Positions 61,672 through 64,000 of a stretch of DNA of 64,000 bases are shown one piece after another. The notes under the pieces are model-generated. The model made no database searches, was not told the origin of the DNA, and saw only the letters and a list, made by a program, of their open reading frames with translations. Numbering within the stretch: the first letter of the stretch is position 1; every line of letters starts with the position of its first letter. The position numbers were made by a program, and so were the translations under genes. Source of the DNA: Octadecabacter antarcticus 307 (GTDB taxonomy: Bacteria > Pseudomonadota > Alphaproteobacteria > Rhodobacterales > Rhodobacteraceae). The stretch spans positions 4,748,601 to 4,812,600 of the forward strand of contig NC_020911.1 in assembly GCF_000155675.2 (NCBI RefSeq), in the 5' to 3' direction.

Positions 61672-62867
61672 TGGTGGGATACGTCATGGGCATTCGATCA
61701 GAACGGCGTCTGTGCGAAGAGGTCCATCTGAACCTCGCCTATCGTTGGTTCTGCAAGATGGATTTGTCGGATCCAATTCCAGATCACTCGACATTTTCCA
61801 AGAACCGGCACGGGCGTTTCCGCGACAGCGATGTGCTGCGTCATGTGTTTGAGACGGTGGTCGCACAGTGCATTGAGGCAGGCTTGGCGAGTGGTCAAAG
61901 ATATGCCGCCGATGCCAGCATCATTGCTGCTGACGCCAATCGCCAAAAATCCACGCCCAAGGCAGATTGGAAGCCAGAGGCGATTGATCCTAATGAAGCG
62001 CCACGTGCAGTTCGGGAATACCTCGACACATTGGATGATGCTGCGTTTGGCGCAGCCAGCCCAGTTACACCCAAGTTTATCTCGCATTCAGATCCTGCAT
62101 CCCAATGGACTGGAGCCCGCGGTGGCCCAGCATATTTTGCGTATTCTACCAACTATTTGATAGATACAGATAACGCCGTAATCCTTGATGTGGAGCCAAC
62201 TCGCTCCATTCGGCAGGCTGAGGTTGGTGCCGTCAGGACCATGATTGATCGGGTCCGTGAGACGCATGATCTAAAGCCTGAACGCCTCATCGCAGACACC
62301 GCTTATGGCTCAGGTGCCATGCTGGATTGGTTGGTCGAGAAGCGTGGGATCGCGCCACATATCCCTGTCATAGATAAGTCAGGCCGCACGGATGGAACTT
62401 TTGAGCGAGCCGATTTCACTTATGACACCGAGAACGACCTATATATTTGCCCGGACGGCAAAGAGCTCAAGCAGTATCGGCGCGCGTTCAAAACACCAAG
62501 ATTGGGACCAAACAAAGACGAAACGATACGGTACCGCGCCCGCAAGTCCGATTGCGATCAATGCGCATTGAAAGATAGATGCTGCCCAAAAGAGCCTAAG
62601 CGAAAAGTAACTAGATCAATCTATGAAAGCTCACGCGATGTTGCCCGCCAATTGGCCCAGACAAAGCAATACAGCATCTCATGCAAGTTGCGCAAAAAGG
62701 TCGAAATGTCCTTTGCGCATCTCAAACGCATTCATGGCCTTGGCAGGCTCCGATTGCGCGGTCCAAGCGGCGCACATGACGAATTTATCCTAGCCGCAAC
62801 CGCCCAAAACCTAAAAAAGCTCGCGAAACTGGCTCCAAACCAGAACCGTATCGAAAAAGCAGCGTGA
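61672..62867 (+). pseudogene. IS1182-family transposase, N-terminally truncated
   Basis: Without its first roughly 75 residues the protein reads on undisturbed to 62867: SERRLCEEVHLNLAYRWF, TFSKNRHGRFRDSDVLRH, RYAADASIIAADANRQKS, ERLIADTAYGSGAMLDWLVE and KVEMSFAHLKRIHGLGRLRL. About three quarters identical to copy 1, so not a recent duplicate. It serves as the natural uninterrupted version of the site (61800-61814) at which copy 1 carries insert D. An ATG at 61629 in flanking DNA could start a hybrid product. Confidence 0.88.
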
Positions 62868-62932
62868 CAACGTTACTTGGCAAGATTGTCAGAAAGGGAC
62901 CCACTCGGAAATTGTCGGGTTTTTCAACAGAA
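61672..62932 (+). mobile_element. IS1182-family element, copy 2, left end missing
   Basis: Homology to copy 1 starts at about 61672 (LVGYVMGIRSERRLCEEV) and ends with the right inverted repeat (complement of TTCTGTTGAAAAAC) at 62932. The first 220 bases of the element are gone. Confidence 0.85.
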
Positions 62933-63284
62933 TAGGACCCTCGCGTCGCTTCAAACACTGGAATGCCGCGTGCTATAATGCTGCCGCCAACCCATGGGCC
63001 ACATCGATCATCTTGCATCCGTGCCTCACAGCCCGATGGCACCCAGCCCTATGTTGTTAATGTCGTGTGGAATCCTGTGGTTTTCGCACCCCTGACGCGC
63101 CATAACTGCCCTTGCAAAAGGATGTTTGCAAAACGCCCACACCCCGCCTATACGCGGCTTTGAAATGCGCGTGTTGCCCGCTTAGGCACGAATCAATCCG
63201 GTTCAGTGAACACTTTGTTCAAACTCCCGGTGGGCCATGTGCGTTATAGAATTTTAACAAACGAACCCGAAAGAGACTGATTAA
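62933..63284. other. Intergenic region upstream of rpsT
   Basis: 352 bases without a gene. It includes DNA once next to echA and, towards the right, the rpsT leader; TATAGA at 63245 is a possible -10 element. No frame with family similarity was found. Confidence 0.4.
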
Positions 63285-63548
63285 ATGGCAAATACTCCAC
63301 AAGCTAAAAAACGCGCACGTCAGAACGAATCCCGTTTTCAAGTTAACAAGGCCCGTCGTTCGCGCATCCGTACGTTCCTGCGCAAAGCTGAAGAAGCGAT
63401 CGCTTCTGGCGAAAAAGACGCGGCAACCGCCGCCGTTCGCGCCCTTCAGCCAGAATTGATGCGTGGCGTGTCCAAGGGTGTCTTTCACAAGAACACAGCT
63501 GCCCGCAAAATGTCCCGCCTTAGCGCACGCGTCAAATCTATCGCATAA
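63285..63548 (+). CDS. rpsT: 30S ribosomal protein S20
   Basis: 87 residues, [20 protein letters not shown] then [20 protein letters not shown] and [20 protein letters not shown]: a lysine/arginine-rich helical bundle that binds 16S rRNA early in assembly. In this bacterial order rpsT is normally the last gene before dnaA, so the origin is probably just beyond the window. A strong terminator follows at 63588. Confidence 0.98.
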   Translation: MANTPQAKKRARQNESRFQVNKARRSRIRTFLRKAEEAIASGEKDAATAAVRALQPELMRGVSKGVFHKNTAARKMSRLSARVKSIA

Positions 63549-63587
63549 TTTTCGGTCTTTACCGATTCTCAACATTCATTGATTTAG

Positions 63588-63612
63588 GGCGGCCCAGACG
63601 GGCCGCCTTTTT
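63588..63612 (+). terminator. Rho-independent terminator of rpsT
   Basis: Stem GGCGGCCC / GGGCCGCC (63588-63595, 63600-63607), 4-base loop AGAC, then a T-run. Confidence 0.93.
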
Positions 63613-64000
63613 GTTTTCGTAGTGCCATTCCTGACACCCGATGAATGACTTATCCTTATAATTCAAAGGTACCCCAGATTCGTTTCACATCGATTGCTGT
63701 CAAGCGTATCTTACAGTTGAAATTGCAGCCCCTGCAGGTCTAGTTTTACAGAGCGATTCATTTCGTTCCTGGGGGAACGTGAGATAATCAAACAAGGAAA
63801 CGACCGAATCTACACCATAGTGGACGGGCGCAAAACGGTCTTGAACCGAACCTCGTTTGATACATTGACGGATGCATGGGTTGGGAAACCTTGCTGAACG
63901 ACAACGTGGCTCACGCTATCTGCGACGCCAGCTGATTGAGGGGAAAATTCTCTTAGATAAGTTGGTTCAACGCATCAGTGTTAGGACGGCGCCGTCACAT
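63613..64000. other. Unassigned right edge, no clear gene
   Basis: No long frame. A short frame near 63786-63896 reads IIKQGNDRIYTIVDGRKTVL and ends DAWVGKPC, resembling a coding remnant, but I do not recognise it. dnaA, expected here, does not begin within the window. Confidence 0.4.

Noticed and set aside
63650..63662. DnaA box in TTATCCTTATAAT after rpsT
   Set aside because: Differs from TTATNCACA at key positions and is isolated; not enough for an origin.
1..64000. tRNA or rRNA genes
   Set aside because: No cloverleaf with a GGTTCRANYCC-type arm or rRNA signature was noticed on reading; a covariance search would be needed to be sure.

Overview
The window reads as chromosomal DNA of a Roseobacter-group alphaproteobacterium (Rhodobacterales). 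Evidence: the regB-senC-regA redox cluster near ahcY, an addB/murU/amgK/tsaE neighbourhood, and a ubiB-ubiE-mutM-echA-rpsT block, which in this order usually lies beside dnaA and the replication origin. The number of insertion sequences, nested and rearranged, recalls polar Octadecabacter-type genomes; that genus call is an inference.

Layout. 1-8.3 kb: partial addB, murU, amgK, tsaE, a kinase-less PAS protein, then regB divergent from senC and regA. 8.3-12.7 kb: a LysR regulator with a divergent 54-residue ORF, an HD hydrolase, ahcY, a broken extensin-like gene and a DUF2853 gene. 12.7-17.6 kb is a mobile junkyard: a truncated IS6 element, an IS3 element riddled with about 40-bp palindromic inserts, the helicase half of a TOTE-type primase-helicase, an integrase stub and a full IS6 element. 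17.6-27.8 kb: the 3' part of glpD, idi, a cytochrome c, a CDP-alcohol phosphatidyltransferase fused in expression to a YnjBCD-like ABC transporter, a hydantoinase/oxoprolinase, msrA and msrB. 27.9-34.3 kb: a six-gene operon (hpsN, SDR, Zn-alcohol dehydrogenase, comD, comE, FMN hydroxyacid dehydrogenase) with a divergent LacI regulator, read here as a C3-sulfonate (dihydroxypropanesulfonate to sulfoacetaldehyde) route. 34.4-42.1 kb: a second mobile region with IS1182, IS200/IS605, a broken P4-type integrase, a second IS3 copy interrupted by an IS110 element, and an IS6 remnant attached to the missing first 21 codons of glpD. 42.2-44.9 kb: a sugar dehydrogenase and an arabonate-type dehydratase. 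45.2-57.6 kb: a flagellar region with a TPR glycosyltransferase, DUF6165 and FkbM genes, motB, flgE, flgK cut by IS21, flgN-like and flgJ-like genes, a repeat-bearing fliK and flgD. 57.6-64 kb: ubiB, ubiE, mutM, echA, a truncated IS1182 and rpsT.

Two things stand out. First, a family of about 40-bp hairpin-forming inserts (7 copies, 4 distinct sites) interrupts conserved motifs of two unrelated transposase families, and one site has an uninterrupted comparator in the same window. Second, glpD is split into two pieces 24.5 kb apart and in opposite orientation; each piece ends in the same 8-bp target duplication next to an IS6 end, the footprint of an IS6-driven inversion.
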